Shown one piece after another: positions 32,202 to 40,555 of a DNA stretch of 64,000 nucleotides. The notes beneath the pieces are model-generated. The model had not been told where the DNA came from. It saw nothing but the letters and a program-made list of their open reading frames with translations, and searched no databases. The stretch's first letter is position 1; every line of letters starts with the position of its first letter. Made by a program: the position numbers and the translations under genes. The stretch lies in NCBI GenBank assembly GCA_025363715.1, contig JANYLR010000059.1:28893-92892 (forward strand), written 5' to 3'. Source of the DNA: Holophagaceae bacterium (lineage in GTDB: Bacteria; Acidobacteriota; Holophagae; Holophagales; Holophagaceae).

Positions 32202-33773
32202 CTAGAGGCTGTCCCAGTCCGTGTGGATGGCTTGCCCCTGCGTTCCGGCGGCGGGTCCTGCGGGGGACGACTCCGGCTCCTCCTGGTTGGAGGTCTGCCA
32301 CCGGGTGAAGCCATCAAGGGCGGGCTGCCCGCCCGGGCGGGTGCCCTGGCCGGTGTAGGTCAGGCGGGCCTCCGGGTCCTCGATCAGGGTGTTGATGTTG
32401 GCGATGTCCGCCTTGCCTTCCCGCTTGAAGCGGCCCATCAGGCCCTGGTCCTTGGTATAGAGGGCGGTGACAGCGCCGCAGGGGGTGTCCTGGAGCCAAG
32501 CCAGGGCCTCGTCGAAGTCCCCGAAGGGGCAGAGGTTCACGGTGGGGCCGAGAACCTGGTGACGGAACAGACCCATGTCGGGTTTCACGCCGTCCCACAC
32601 GCAGGCCTGCATGTAGATGCCATGCCCGATGTTGCCCTTCACCTGGCTGGTGCGGTTGGCCTCGATCCACTGTTCACCGCCGGTGAGCAGGGTGGCACCT
32701 TCCGCCTGCCCCATCTCCCAGTGCTCCCGGAAGGCTGTGGCGGAGCGGGCGTTGATCATGGGGCCGTAGGCCACCTCCGCATCGGTCATGGGGTTGCCCA
32801 CTTCCAGCTGGGCCACGCGATCCAGGAACCGCTGCCGGAAGGGCTCGGCGCAGGCCTGATGCAGGAGGATGTTCGCCAGGCCGGTGGTTCCCTGGCCAGC
32901 CTGGGCGAAGGCGGCTCGCAGAGCGTCTTCCACGGCCTGGTCGAGATCCGCATCCGGCAGGATCACCATGGCGCCCTTCCGGGTGAGGTCCAGGCTGGGG
33001 AGGATCAGGTTGCGCCCGCAGAGCTCCCCCACGGTGCGCCCCAGGGAGGTGGAGCCCACGAAGCTGAAGGACTGGAAATGGCCCTTGTCGATCCCCGCGA
33101 GGAAGTGCTTGCCACAGCCCGCCCGGCCCCGGCCGTTGACCGTGTTCACCACGCCCGGGGGCAGGCCCGCCTCCAGCAGGGCCCGGAGGAGGAGGTAGGC
33201 GGCGGCGGGGGCATTGTCGCTGGGCTTCCAAACCACCGTGTTGCCGCAGAGGATGGCTGGCAGGATCTTCCGGCTGGGCGCCGCCAGAGGCGAGCTACCG
33301 GTGGCCAGGATGCCGCAGACCCCCACGGGGCGGCGATAGGCCAGGGCGCCTGAGGCGAAGGTCCGGCTCTGGGTCCGCCGGGTCTCGGCGCAGAAAAAGG
33401 TACAGGCATCGATGGCCCCCTGGACTTCGGCCAGGGCCTCCCGGGGGGTCATGCCGATCTCCCGGGTGACGATGCGGGCGAGCTTGTCCCGGTGGGTGTC
33501 CAGGATGGCGGCGGTGAGCTGCACCAGGCCCTCGCGGGTGGCAGCAGTGGCGGTGGACCAACTCTGAAAGGCGTCGGCGGCGGCCTTGGCGGCCTTGGCC
33601 ACATCTTTTTCGCCGCTGTCCGGGAACATGCCCACCAGGTCCCGTTGGTCAGCAGCGGACTTGGACTGGATCATGGAGAGGTCGCCCTCGACCTCCTTGC
33701 CACTGATGACGTTGAAGCCAATGATGCTTTTTCCCGCAGCGGTGGCCTGGGGCGAGTTTGCTTTGAGGTACAT
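32202..33773 (-). CDS. Aldehyde-dehydrogenase-like protein lacking the catalytic residues
   Basis: A 523-residue protein with the ALDH fold: coenzyme block AILCGNTVVWKPSDNAP (about 174-189), SFVGSTSLG near 237, and the C-terminal ALYTKDQGLMGRFKREG region. Three catalytic positions differ from active ALDHs: the oxyanion Asn of PWNFP is Ser (LATGSSPL, about 160), the general-base Glu of LELGGK is Asp in LDLTRK (about 262), and the nucleophile Cys of GQxC is Thr in GQGTTG (about 296). The later EIFGP is QVLGP. It may thus be a pseudoenzyme or use another chemistry. The frame is intact and the length is normal. It is convergent with tlyA. Confidence 0.85.
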   Translation of the reverse strand: MYLKANSPQATAAGKSIIGFNVISGKEVEGDLSMIQSKSAADQRDLVGMFPDSGEKDVAKAAKAAADAFQSWSTATAATREGLVQLTAAILDTHRDKLARIVTREIGMTPREALAEVQGAIDACTFFCAETRRTQSRTFASGALAYRRPVGVCGILATGSSPLAAPSRKILPAILCGNTVVWKPSDNAPAAAYLLLRALLEAGLPPGVVNTVNGRGRAGCGKHFLAGIDKGHFQSFSFVGSTSLGRTVGELCGRNLILPSLDLTRKGAMVILPDADLDQAVEDALRAAFAQAGQGTTGLANILLHQACAEPFRQRFLDRVAQLEVGNPMTDAEVAYGPMINARSATAFREHWEMGQAEGATLLTGGEQWIEANRTSQVKGNIGHGIYMQACVWDGVKPDMGLFRHQVLGPTVNLCPFGDFDEALAWLQDTPCGAVTALYTKDQGLMGRFKREGKADIANINTLIEDPEARLTYTGQGTRPGGQPALDGFTRWQTSNQEEPESSPAGPAAGTQGQAIHTDWDSL

Positions 33774-33880
33774 GCCGGGCTCCGGGGCGAAAGGAAAGAA
33801 CAGGACTTGGACGTCCCAGGGAACGGCCTAACCCAATCATCGGCTTCCACCCTGTACACTGAAGAATTGCTGGAGTCCGG

Positions 33881-34630
33881 GTGTTCGATAACATCTCCAT
33901 CCCCACCATCCTCGTGAGCTACGTGGCGCTGCTTTTCAGCCTCAGCGTGCATGAGGCCAGTCACGCCTCGGCCGCCCACCTGCTGGGTGACGACACGGCC
34001 TCCAGCCAGGGCCGCATGAGCCTGAACCCCCTCGTCCACATGGATCCCCTGGGGACCGTGGTATTCCCACTGCTCGGGCTCATCTTCGGGGGCTTCTTCA
34101 TCGGCTGGGCCAAGCCGGTGCCCTTCAATCCGCTCTACTTCACCCGGAAGATCAGGATGAAAACGAGTGGTGCCCTGGTTTCCCTGGCTGGACCGGCTTC
34201 CAATGTCATCCTCAGTTTCCTATTCCTGGGGGTCATGTGCCTGTCCATCCGCCTTTCCGTGCCGGAAGTGGGCGAGCGCTGGAAGCTGTTGCAGGCGGCC
34301 TTCCACGGGCCTGAAACCCTGGTAAGGCTAGGTTTGCCTCTAGGACAAGTGCTTCTCCTTGGACTTGGCGGGTCCCTGGTCTTCATGAACGTCCTGCTGG
34401 CCGCCTTCAACATCCTCCCGCTGGGGCCGCTCGATGGAGCGGGCGTGCTTCGCGGCGTTCTGCCTGACCCTTGGCTGCCCAAGTACGACCGGATCCGGTA
34501 CCACCCCTACACCATGCCCATTCTGTTCCTGCTCATGATGACCGGGGCCGTCGGGTTCCTCCTGGGCCCGGTTCGCACCTTCCTCTACTGGGCCCTCAAT
34601 CCAGTCGCACGCCTGATTCTCGGAGTCTGA
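33881..34630 (+). CDS. Site-2 protease family (M50) membrane metalloprotease
   Basis: A 249-residue integral membrane zinc protease. The metal site HEASH (HExxH) lies at about residue 24-28 in the first span, and the distal Asp in FNILPLGPLDGAGVL near 180. The remaining spans include FGGFFIGWAKPVPFNPLYF and the C-terminal TMPILFLLMMTGAVGFLLG. Members of this subgroup (often next to trpS) are of unknown substrate. A GTG start at 33881 is used. The gene is 3 nt upstream of trpS, so they form a transcript. Confidence 0.9.
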   Translation: MFDNISIPTILVSYVALLFSLSVHEASHASAAHLLGDDTASSQGRMSLNPLVHMDPLGTVVFPLLGLIFGGFFIGWAKPVPFNPLYFTRKIRMKTSGALVSLAGPASNVILSFLFLGVMCLSIRLSVPEVGERWKLLQAAFHGPETLVRLGLPLGQVLLLGLGGSLVFMNVLLAAFNILPLGPLDGAGVLRGVLPDPWLPKYDRIRYHPYTMPILFLLMMTGAVGFLLGPVRTFLYWALNPVARLILGV

Positions 34631-34633
34631 TCC

Positions 34634-35626
34634 ATGCAGCACCGCGTCCTTTCCGGCATCCAGCCCTCGGGCTCCCAGCACATCGGCCATCTGGTGGGGG
34701 CCCTGGACAACTTCGAGAAGCTTCAGCACGGGCATCAGGCCTTCTACATGATCGTGGACTGGCATGCCCTGACGTCGAAGTACGAAGCCGTCGAGGAGAT
34801 CTGGCCCGCCACCCTGGAGCTCACCGCCTGCTTCCTGGCCACGGGGCTGGATCCTGAGAAGGCCACGATCTTTCTCCAGAGCCAAGTCAAGGAGCATGCC
34901 GAACTGCACCTGCTGCTCTCGATGATCACACCCCTCTCCTGGCTGGAGCGGGTGCCCACCTACAAGGAGAAGCTGCAGAACGCCGTGGCGGATCTCGGCA
35001 GCTATGGCTTCCTAGGCTACCCCCTGCTGCAAACCGCCGACATCATCATCTACAAGGCCCGCAAGGTGCCCGTGGGCGAGGACCAGCTCTTCCACCTGGA
35101 ACTGGCCCGGGAGATCGTCCGCCGCTTCAACTTCCTGTTCCAGCGGGAGGTCTTCCCCGAACCCGAGGCGGTGCTCACCAAGACGCCCAAGGTGCCGGGT
35201 CTGGATGGCCGCAAGATGTCCAAGAGCTACGGCAACTGTATCTACCTGCGGGACACCAATGCCGAAATCCTGGAGAAGTGCACCCGGCAGATGGCCTCGG
35301 ATCCGGCCCGGGTCCGCAAGACCGATCCCGGCAACCCCGATATCTGCCCGGTCTTCGAGTTCCACAAGCTCTTCAGCGACGACGCCACCCTTCAGCTGGT
35401 GAACACCGAGTGCCGCCGGGCGGGCATCGGCTGCTTCGATTGCAAGAAGCGGGTGGCCGAAGCCATGATTCGCCGCATCGAGCCGGTGCGGGAGAAGATC
35501 GAGGCCAACCTCGCCCATCCGGAAAACATCCAGGATGTGCTTCGGGATGGCAGCAACCGGGCCCGCAAGGTGGCCGCCGAGACCATGGCCGATGTGCGCG
35601 ACGCGATGAAGATGCCGACCCTCTAG
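34634..35626 (+). CDS. trpS: Tryptophanyl-tRNA synthetase
   Basis: A 330-residue class I synthetase. The HIGH signature is SGSQHIGHL near residue 14-20, and the KMSKS loop is GRKMSKSYGN near 195. Between them are the Trp pocket region LQTADIIIYKARKVPVGEDQ and LAREIVRRFN. The C-terminal helical part ends IQDVLRDGSNRARKVAAETM. The length is that of bacterial TrpRS. It is in an operon with the upstream M50 protease gene and is followed by tRNA-Lys. Confidence 0.96.
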   Translation: MQHRVLSGIQPSGSQHIGHLVGALDNFEKLQHGHQAFYMIVDWHALTSKYEAVEEIWPATLELTACFLATGLDPEKATIFLQSQVKEHAELHLLLSMITPLSWLERVPTYKEKLQNAVADLGSYGFLGYPLLQTADIIIYKARKVPVGEDQLFHLELAREIVRRFNFLFQREVFPEPEAVLTKTPKVPGLDGRKMSKSYGNCIYLRDTNAEILEKCTRQMASDPARVRKTDPGNPDICPVFEFHKLFSDDATLQLVNTECRRAGIGCFDCKKRVAEAMIRRIEPVREKIEANLAHPENIQDVLRDGSNRARKVAAETMADVRDAMKMPTL

Positions 35627-35694
35627 GGGCCTCGGAATGGGCGCAGAACGGGCTCTTGTGTTCCCGGCGGGCCCTGATAGACTTTTCTTCTCGT

Positions 35695-35771
35695 GGTCCC
35701 TTAGCTCAGCTGGTTAGAGCATCTGACTCTTAATCAGAGGGTCCCCGGTTCGAGTCCGGGAGGGACCACCA
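35695..35771 (+). tRNA. tRNA-Lys (anticodon CTT)
   Basis: A 77-nt tRNA with CCA encoded. The acceptor stem is GGTCCCT with AGGGACC, the D arm is GCTCAGCTGGTTAGAGC, and the anticodon stem TCTGA/TCAGA encloses the loop CTCTTAA, giving anticodon CTT. The T arm CCCGG-TTCGAGT-CCGGG is perfect. A rho-independent terminator follows 9 nt later. Confidence 0.97.
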
Positions 35772-35780
35772 GCAACGGGG

Positions 35781-35816
35781 CCCCGCAGATCCAAAGTCTG
35801 CGGGGTTTTCGTTTTC
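35781..35816 (+). terminator. Rho-independent terminator after tRNA-Lys
   Basis: Arms CCCCGCAGA and TCTGCGGGG surround a 7-nt loop, followed by TTTTCGTTTT. It can end transcription from tRNA-Lys. Confidence 0.9.
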
Positions 35817-36155
35817 CTAGGGGGGTGATTCGGCCTGACGCGTGTGGCCGGCACCCGGTTCATGGCGTTATCCTGGAGGCCATGATCCCAAGTGTTCCCA
35901 ACCAGCAGGCCCTGACGAAGCCGGAACGGTGTCTCCCCACCTGTTCCTGGAATTGTGTGGGCCGGTGCTCGACCTGCCCGGTTCAGCAAGGGGGCGCCGA
36001 AGGGCCCCGTGTGGATATCTATGGGTGGATGGCCACCCCGCGCAGCTGAAGGGGATCGGCAGGGCCCTGGTCCGACCATGCAGGTGGGGCATCTTTGGTA
36101 GACTGGGTGAGAAGACCAGTCCCTTTGGCGCTGCCTTCCGTTTTGCTTCCTTGGA
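35817..36155. other. Spacer upstream of the NlpC/P60 gene, no supported gene
   Basis: A 339-nt spacer. A short frame at 35882 (about 55 codons, with GGAGG only 2 nt before the ATG) ends early and lacks family resemblance. I see no RNA gene or repeat and could not place a promoter. Confidence 0.5.
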
Positions 36156-36740
36156 GTGCATGGTTTGCTGGTCTGTAGGCTCCGAAGTCTCATGCTGATG
36201 CTAGTGCTTGGGGCCTTGGTCCCGGTTGCCGCGCAAGCGCAGGAAGCGGGCACGGAGCGGTCGTCTTCGGGCCAGGCCACTTCCCTGCTGGACCGCGCCA
36301 AGGATTTTCTCGGAACGCCCTACCGGTATGGAGGCAGGACTCCCAAAGGGTTCGATTGCTCAGGCTTCGTTTCTTTCGTGTTCGATTCCTTCGGCGTCAC
36401 CCTGCCGCGCTCCTCGCTCCACCAGGCCAAGCAGGGCGAATCGATCGACCTGGACGAGATCCAACCCGGCGACCTCCTGTTCTTCAAGACCCGAGGGAAA
36501 AAGAATCGCATCAGCCACGTGGGGATCTACCTGGGCGAGGGCCAGTTCATCCATGCGGGTTCCTGGGGCAGCCGGAAGAGCCGCTGCGTGAAGATCAGCG
36601 AGCTGGACGGCAGCTACTATGTCAAACGCCTGGTTTCCGCCCGGCGGGTCCTGGGGCCGGCCTCGGCCGTCCTAGCGCTTCCCCAGCAGATGCTCCATCC
36701 CGGTGACTCCCATCCGAGCGAAGCACGCACCGAACCCTGA
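36156..36740 (+). CDS. Exported NlpC/P60 peptidoglycan endopeptidase
   Basis: A 194-residue secreted Cys peptidase that cuts D-Glu/DAP-type bonds in the wall. The signal segment is LMLMLVLGALVPVAAQAQ. The domain has the catalytic Cys in PKGFDCSGFVSFVF, the His in RISHVGIYLGEGQFIHAGS, and a third polar residue beyond. The C-terminal tail is Ala/Pro-rich. The start is uncertain: GTG at 36156, TTG at 36165 (with GGAG 8 nt upstream) and ATG at 36192 are in frame. It is first of a three-gene group with CapA-like and asparaginase-like genes (14 and 7 nt spacing). Confidence 0.87.
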   Translation: MHGLLVCRLRSLMLMLVLGALVPVAAQAQEAGTERSSSGQATSLLDRAKDFLGTPYRYGGRTPKGFDCSGFVSFVFDSFGVTLPRSSLHQAKQGESIDLDEIQPGDLLFFKTRGKKNRISHVGIYLGEGQFIHAGSWGSRKSRCVKISELDGSYYVKRLVSARRVLGPASAVLALPQQMLHPGDSHPSEARTEP

Positions 36741-36754
36741 AGGCAGGAGCCCTT

Positions 36755-37813
36755 ATGAATCCGTTCCGGTTGTGCCTGCTGCTTTCCAGCCTGTCCTTTC
36801 TCGCGGCCCAGGAGACTCCCAGGCCTGCCAGGACTCTCACCATCGCCGCCGTGGGTGACACCATGGTGGGCTCGGTCTATCCCAGCAGGACCGCCATGCC
36901 CCCTGATGACGGCCGCCGGGTCTTTGAGCGCGTCCAGCAGCTCTGGGCCGGAGCGGACATCGTGCTGGGGAACTTCGAGGGCACGGTGAGTTCCGATCCC
37001 TCGGCCGCCCGCGCCCTGGGTTCCCACTCCTACCGGTTCCTGATGCCCAGGGAAAGCCTGGCCATCTACAGCTCTGCCGGGTTCACCTGCCTCACCCTCG
37101 CCAACAACCATGGCATGGATGCGGGACTGCCTGCCCGGGAAGCCACGGTCAAGGCCATGGACGAGGCCGGTCTGGCCCATGTCGGCAGCCTGGCCCAGCC
37201 CAGCGCCATCCTGATGATCAACGGACTGAGGGTAGGCATCATCGGGGCGGCCCCGCACATGAACTGCTTCCCCCTGGACGCCGAAGTGGTGGGTCAGCGG
37301 GTGAAGGACCTGAAGGAATCCGACGGCTGTGCCCTGGTGGTGGTCACCATGCACGCCGGCGCCGAGGGAGCCAAGGCCCTGCATGTCCCGCGGAAGAAGG
37401 AGATTTATCTGGGGGCTGACCGTGGCGATGTCTATGCCTTCGCCCACGCCGTGATTGATGCCGGGGCGGACCTGGTGATCGGCCATGGGCCCCATGTTCC
37501 CCGGGCCATGGAGGTCTATAAGAATCGCTTGATCGCCTACAGCCTGGGCAACTTCGGGACCCACGGTTCGTTCAATGTGAAGGGGGTGAACGGGCTCGGG
37601 CTGGTGCTCGAGGCCACCCTGGTGGAAGATGGCACCCTTCAGAGCCTGCGGATCCATTCCACCCGCCAGGACAAGGGCTCCGAAGGCTGGTCCCTGGGCA
37701 TTCCCGTGGAGCCGGATCCCGAGGAAGGCGCCCGGAAGCTGATCGAGAAACTTTCAGAAGCGGATTTCCAGATCGATCTGGCCAAGTACTACCTCCCAGC
37801 GCCCCGGCCCTGA
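36755..37813 (+). CDS. CapA family exported protein (metallophosphatase-like)
   Basis: A 352-residue exported protein with a signal peptide (MNPFRLCLLLSSLSFLAAQ). The CapA fold has its metallophosphatase-type motifs: TIAAVGDTMVGSVYP, DIVLGNFEGTVS, CLTLANNHGMDAG, VVVTMHAGAEG and LVIGHGPHVPRAMEVY. Bacillus CapA is a component of the poly-gamma-glutamate export/anchoring system; many CapA-like proteins have no proven activity. Context: NlpC/P60 peptidase upstream, glycosylasparaginase-like gene downstream, all exported. No capB or capC here. Confidence 0.87.
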   Translation: MNPFRLCLLLSSLSFLAAQETPRPARTLTIAAVGDTMVGSVYPSRTAMPPDDGRRVFERVQQLWAGADIVLGNFEGTVSSDPSAARALGSHSYRFLMPRESLAIYSSAGFTCLTLANNHGMDAGLPAREATVKAMDEAGLAHVGSLAQPSAILMINGLRVGIIGAAPHMNCFPLDAEVVGQRVKDLKESDGCALVVVTMHAGAEGAKALHVPRKKEIYLGADRGDVYAFAHAVIDAGADLVIGHGPHVPRAMEVYKNRLIAYSLGNFGTHGSFNVKGVNGLGLVLEATLVEDGTLQSLRIHSTRQDKGSEGWSLGIPVEPDPEEGARKLIEKLSEADFQIDLAKYYLPAPRP

Positions 37814-37820
37814 GCCGGCC

Positions 37821-38945
37821 ATGTCCACGAACCTGGATCGTCGCGAATTCCTTCAGGTCAGTGCCGCCACGGGGCTGGGGGTCGCCCTGCCTGGAACCAG
37901 GGAGGCCTGCGGCGCTCAGGCACCCCCGATCGTGCGTTCCGGTCCCCGGCCGATAGTGGTGGCCAGCGCGAACGGCCATCGCTTTACCAACGGGGGCACT
38001 CTCACCTGCGTGGCCCTGGCCTTCGATCGAATCACCCAGGGCGCTGACGTGCTCGACGCCCTCGTCGAAGGCGTGAATGTCGTGGAGCTGGATCCCGCCG
38101 ACGATAGCGTGGGCTACGGGGGCCTGCCCAACGCAGATGGCATCGTGCAGCTCGACGCCGCCTGCATGCACGGACCGAGGCGCCGGGCGGGCGGTGTGGC
38201 CTGCCTCGAGGGCGTGCGCACGCCTTCCAGGGTCGCCCAGTGCGTGCTGGCCCACACGGACCATCACCTGCTGGTGGGGAAGGACGCCCAGGTTTTCGCC
38301 CGGCAGATGGGCTTCACCATCGAGGCGGACCTCAACACCGAGCACAGCCGGAAGCTCTGGCTGGACTGGAAGCGGCGCCTGGATCCGCAGCACTGGCTGG
38401 ATCCGGAGAAGCGCAGCGCCGCCGGGTTTGAGGCAGGACTGCAAATGGTCCGGGAAGGCCTGATCGATCCCGACCACTACCACGGCACGATCCATTGCAA
38501 CGGCCTCAATGCGAAGGGCGACCTCTGCGGGGTCACCACCACCAGCGGCCTGGCCTGGAAGCTTCCCGGGCGGGTGGGCGATTCCCCGATCCTGGGCGCC
38601 GGGCTCTACGTGGATCATGCGGTCGGCGCCGCTGGCTCCACAGGCCGGGGCGAGGCGAACCTGTATTGTCTGTCCTCCTTCTTTGCGGTCGAATGCCTGC
38701 GCCGGGGCATGCGCCCCAAGGATGCCGGGATGGAGGCCCTGCGCCGGGTGCAGGCTGCCACCATCGAGAAGCGTCTCCTGAACGCCCGCGGTCTGCCCAA
38801 CTTCGGCCTCAGTCTCTATGTCCTGAACGCCCGTGGCGAGGTGGCTGGCGTGTCCCTCTACGCATCCAAGTTCGCCGTCTGCGATGAGCACGGCCCCAGG
38901 CTCGAGCCCACGGAGGCCCTGTTTCCAGGCAAGGCAATGGATTGA
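37821..38945 (+). CDS. Tat-exported N-glycosylasparaginase / isoaspartyl peptidase family
   Basis: A 374-residue N-terminal-nucleophile hydrolase. A Tat signal (NLDRREFLQVSAATGLGVAL) is followed by the family start VASANGHRFTNGGTLTCVALAF. The autocleavage/nucleophile Thr lies in YHGTIHCNGLNAKGDLCGV, matching the HDT(V/I)G region; GLAWKLPGRVGDSPILGAG is the substrate loop. GEANLYCL is the later conserved part. Such enzymes cleave GlcNAc-Asn or isoaspartyl peptides. It is third in the exported group with NlpC/P60 and CapA. The specific substrate cannot be told. Confidence 0.87.
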   Translation: MSTNLDRREFLQVSAATGLGVALPGTREACGAQAPPIVRSGPRPIVVASANGHRFTNGGTLTCVALAFDRITQGADVLDALVEGVNVVELDPADDSVGYGGLPNADGIVQLDAACMHGPRRRAGGVACLEGVRTPSRVAQCVLAHTDHHLLVGKDAQVFARQMGFTIEADLNTEHSRKLWLDWKRRLDPQHWLDPEKRSAAGFEAGLQMVREGLIDPDHYHGTIHCNGLNAKGDLCGVTTTSGLAWKLPGRVGDSPILGAGLYVDHAVGAAGSTGRGEANLYCLSSFFAVECLRRGMRPKDAGMEALRRVQAATIEKRLLNARGLPNFGLSLYVLNARGEVAGVSLYASKFAVCDEHGPRLEPTEALFPGKAMD

Positions 38946-39284
38946 GTTCAGCTCGAACCACCCGATTTGTCGAAGCGTCAATTCCGGGCACTGTCCATAG
39001 CTTGGATGGACTGGTTTAGACGCAGGAAGTCCACCCTTGCTTCTGTTCTGTAAATCAGCCAACACCCAGGCGTTTCATTTTTGCATGGAGAAGGCCCTGT
39101 CGAGTCCATGAAGACCCCTTCAAGAAGCCCGCGAATGGCGGCTTTGCTGGCATTCTGGCGGTCTTGCCCGGCATCACAACTCGCCAGTGACGACGGTGCC
39201 GCACGGCTGTTCCAGCTATATTTGTATCGCTGCCCAGGCTCTGCGGGCGGGCCTGGAAACACGGGAATGGACGGGAGGATCACC
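38946..39284. other. Spacer between asparaginase and proline dehydrogenase, no supported gene
   Basis: A 339-nt spacer. Open frames exist on both strands (for example minus 38978-39316), but none resembles a family or has a sound start. It is lower in GC than the surroundings around 38946-39080. No repeats found. Confidence 0.45.
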
Positions 39285-40181
39285 GTGGATTTGAAACGCG
39301 TCATCGTCGACCTCATGCCGGGGCCCCTGGTCCGGACATTCGCCGCTCCCTACATCGCCGGGAAGGGGATCGCCAGCGGCGTGGCCAAGGCCGATGAGCT
39401 CCACGCCAGGCAGGGCCTCTCTTCCACGGTGGATCTGCTGGCCGAGGAAGTCTTCAGCCGGGAGGACGTGGAGGCCACGGTCCAGGTGTACCTGCGCATG
39501 ATCGAGGCCCTGAAGGACCGACCCTACGCCAGCATCAGCCTCAAGCCCACCTCGCTCGGCATCAATGAAAGCGAAGCCTATTGCCAAGACAACCTCCGCC
39601 GCATCGTCGCAGCGGCCGCGCCCCACCGACTTCACATCACGCTCGACATGGAAGACCGACATTTCACGGATGTCACGCTGCGCATGTTCAAGGCCATCCG
39701 CAACGAGTTCGACAATTTCGGGATCGTGCTGCAAAGCCGCCTGTTCCGTACCCCGGACGATATCAAGGCGCTGCACGCCAAGCCCTGCAAGGTGCGCATC
39801 TGCATCGGGATCTACCGGGAGCCCGCCGAAGTGGCCCTGCAGGAGAAGCCGGACATGAAGGACCGGCTCTTCGAGCAAGTGCAGCAGCTGCTGGATCACG
39901 GCCACTATCCTGAGATCGCCACCCACGACGAGCCCCTGATCCGGCGCTGCATCGAGTACCTGGACAACCGTGAAGTCCCGAAGGATGCCTACGAATTCCA
40001 GATGCTCCTGGGCGTGCCCCGCACCGAACTGCAGCAGGAGATCGTGAAGCGCGGCCAGACCATCCGGCTCTACGTGCCCTTCGCGGAGGACTGGAAGTAC
40101 GCCGTGCACTACCTGAAGCGCCGTCTGGCCGCGAGCCCATCCATGGCCCTCATGGTGATGAAGAACATGTTCGGCAGCTGA
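39285..40181 (+). CDS. Proline dehydrogenase (PRODH)
   Basis: A 298-residue FAD enzyme that oxidises proline to pyrroline-5-carboxylate, monofunctional like PutB/FadM and not the bifunctional PutA. The TIM-barrel motifs are SISLKPTSLGINE, LDMEDRHFTDVTL, VRICIGIYREPAE and IATHDEPLIRRC, ending with QTIRLYVPFAEDWKYAVHYL then KRRLAASP. The start is a GTG at 39285 with GGGAGG 6 nt upstream; a longer frame begins further up but without homology. A P5C dehydrogenase is not adjacent; the ALDH at 32-34 kb lacks its catalytic residues and is unlikely to serve. Confidence 0.9.
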   Translation: MDLKRVIVDLMPGPLVRTFAAPYIAGKGIASGVAKADELHARQGLSSTVDLLAEEVFSREDVEATVQVYLRMIEALKDRPYASISLKPTSLGINESEAYCQDNLRRIVAAAAPHRLHITLDMEDRHFTDVTLRMFKAIRNEFDNFGIVLQSRLFRTPDDIKALHAKPCKVRICIGIYREPAEVALQEKPDMKDRLFEQVQQLLDHGHYPEIATHDEPLIRRCIEYLDNREVPKDAYEFQMLLGVPRTELQQEIVKRGQTIRLYVPFAEDWKYAVHYLKRRLAASPSMALMVMKNMFGS

Positions 40182-40265
40182 CTAGACCTTTTTGATGGTG
40201 GGAAAGGTTTCGCCTGGGAGTAAGGTGCTGGGGTGGGATCGTGTCCCACCCTTCCGGAGGATTCC

Positions 40266-40451
40266 ATGAAGAAGTTCCTGGCCCTTGCCCTGGTAAGTTC
40301 CTTCGCTCTGGTGGCCTTCGCCGCCGACGAAAAGAAGCCCGAGCCGAAGAAGTCCTCCTGCGGCATGGCCTGCTGCGAAAAGAACAAGGCCGCTTCCTGC
40401 AAGGAATGCCCTGACTGCAACAAGAAGAAGGAAGCCCCGAAGCAGAGCTGA
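40266..40451 (+). CDS. Small exported Cys-rich peptide
   Basis: A 61-residue product. A signal peptide MKKFLALALVSSFALVAFA is followed by about 40 residues rich in Lys and Cys: KKSSCGMACCEKNKAASCKE then CPDCNKKKE. The C-x3-CC and C-x2-C-x2-C-like pattern suggests metal binding or disulfides in the periplasm. The start has a GGAGG 5 nt upstream and a strong terminator follows, which argues that it is a single real gene. No family recognised. Confidence 0.75.
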   Translation: MKKFLALALVSSFALVAFAADEKKPEPKKSSCGMACCEKNKAASCKECPDCNKKKEAPKQS

Positions 40452-40473
40452 ATCTGGCCGATCCAGCCCATCG

Positions 40474-40505
40474 AAACCCTCCGGGGCCCGGCCCCGGAGG
40501 GTTTT
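40474..40505 (+). terminator. Terminator after the Cys-rich peptide gene
   Basis: Perfect 13-bp arms AAACCCTCCGGGG and CCCCGGAGGGTTT, with a 5-nt loop and one more T. A good terminator, useful in both directions. Confidence 0.85.
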
Positions 40506-40555
40506 ACCATGTCGCCCCTTCCGGGCGGCGCGGGTTTCATGGTTCCCTGGAATGG

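Noticed and set aside
35882..36049. A 55-codon Cys-containing frame before the NlpC/P60 gene
   Set aside because: Ribosome-binding site only 2 nt from the ATG and no recognisable fold.
38978..39316. A 112-codon minus-strand frame between the asparaginase and PRODH genes
   Set aside because: It overlaps the PRODH start region and has no start signal or family resemblance.
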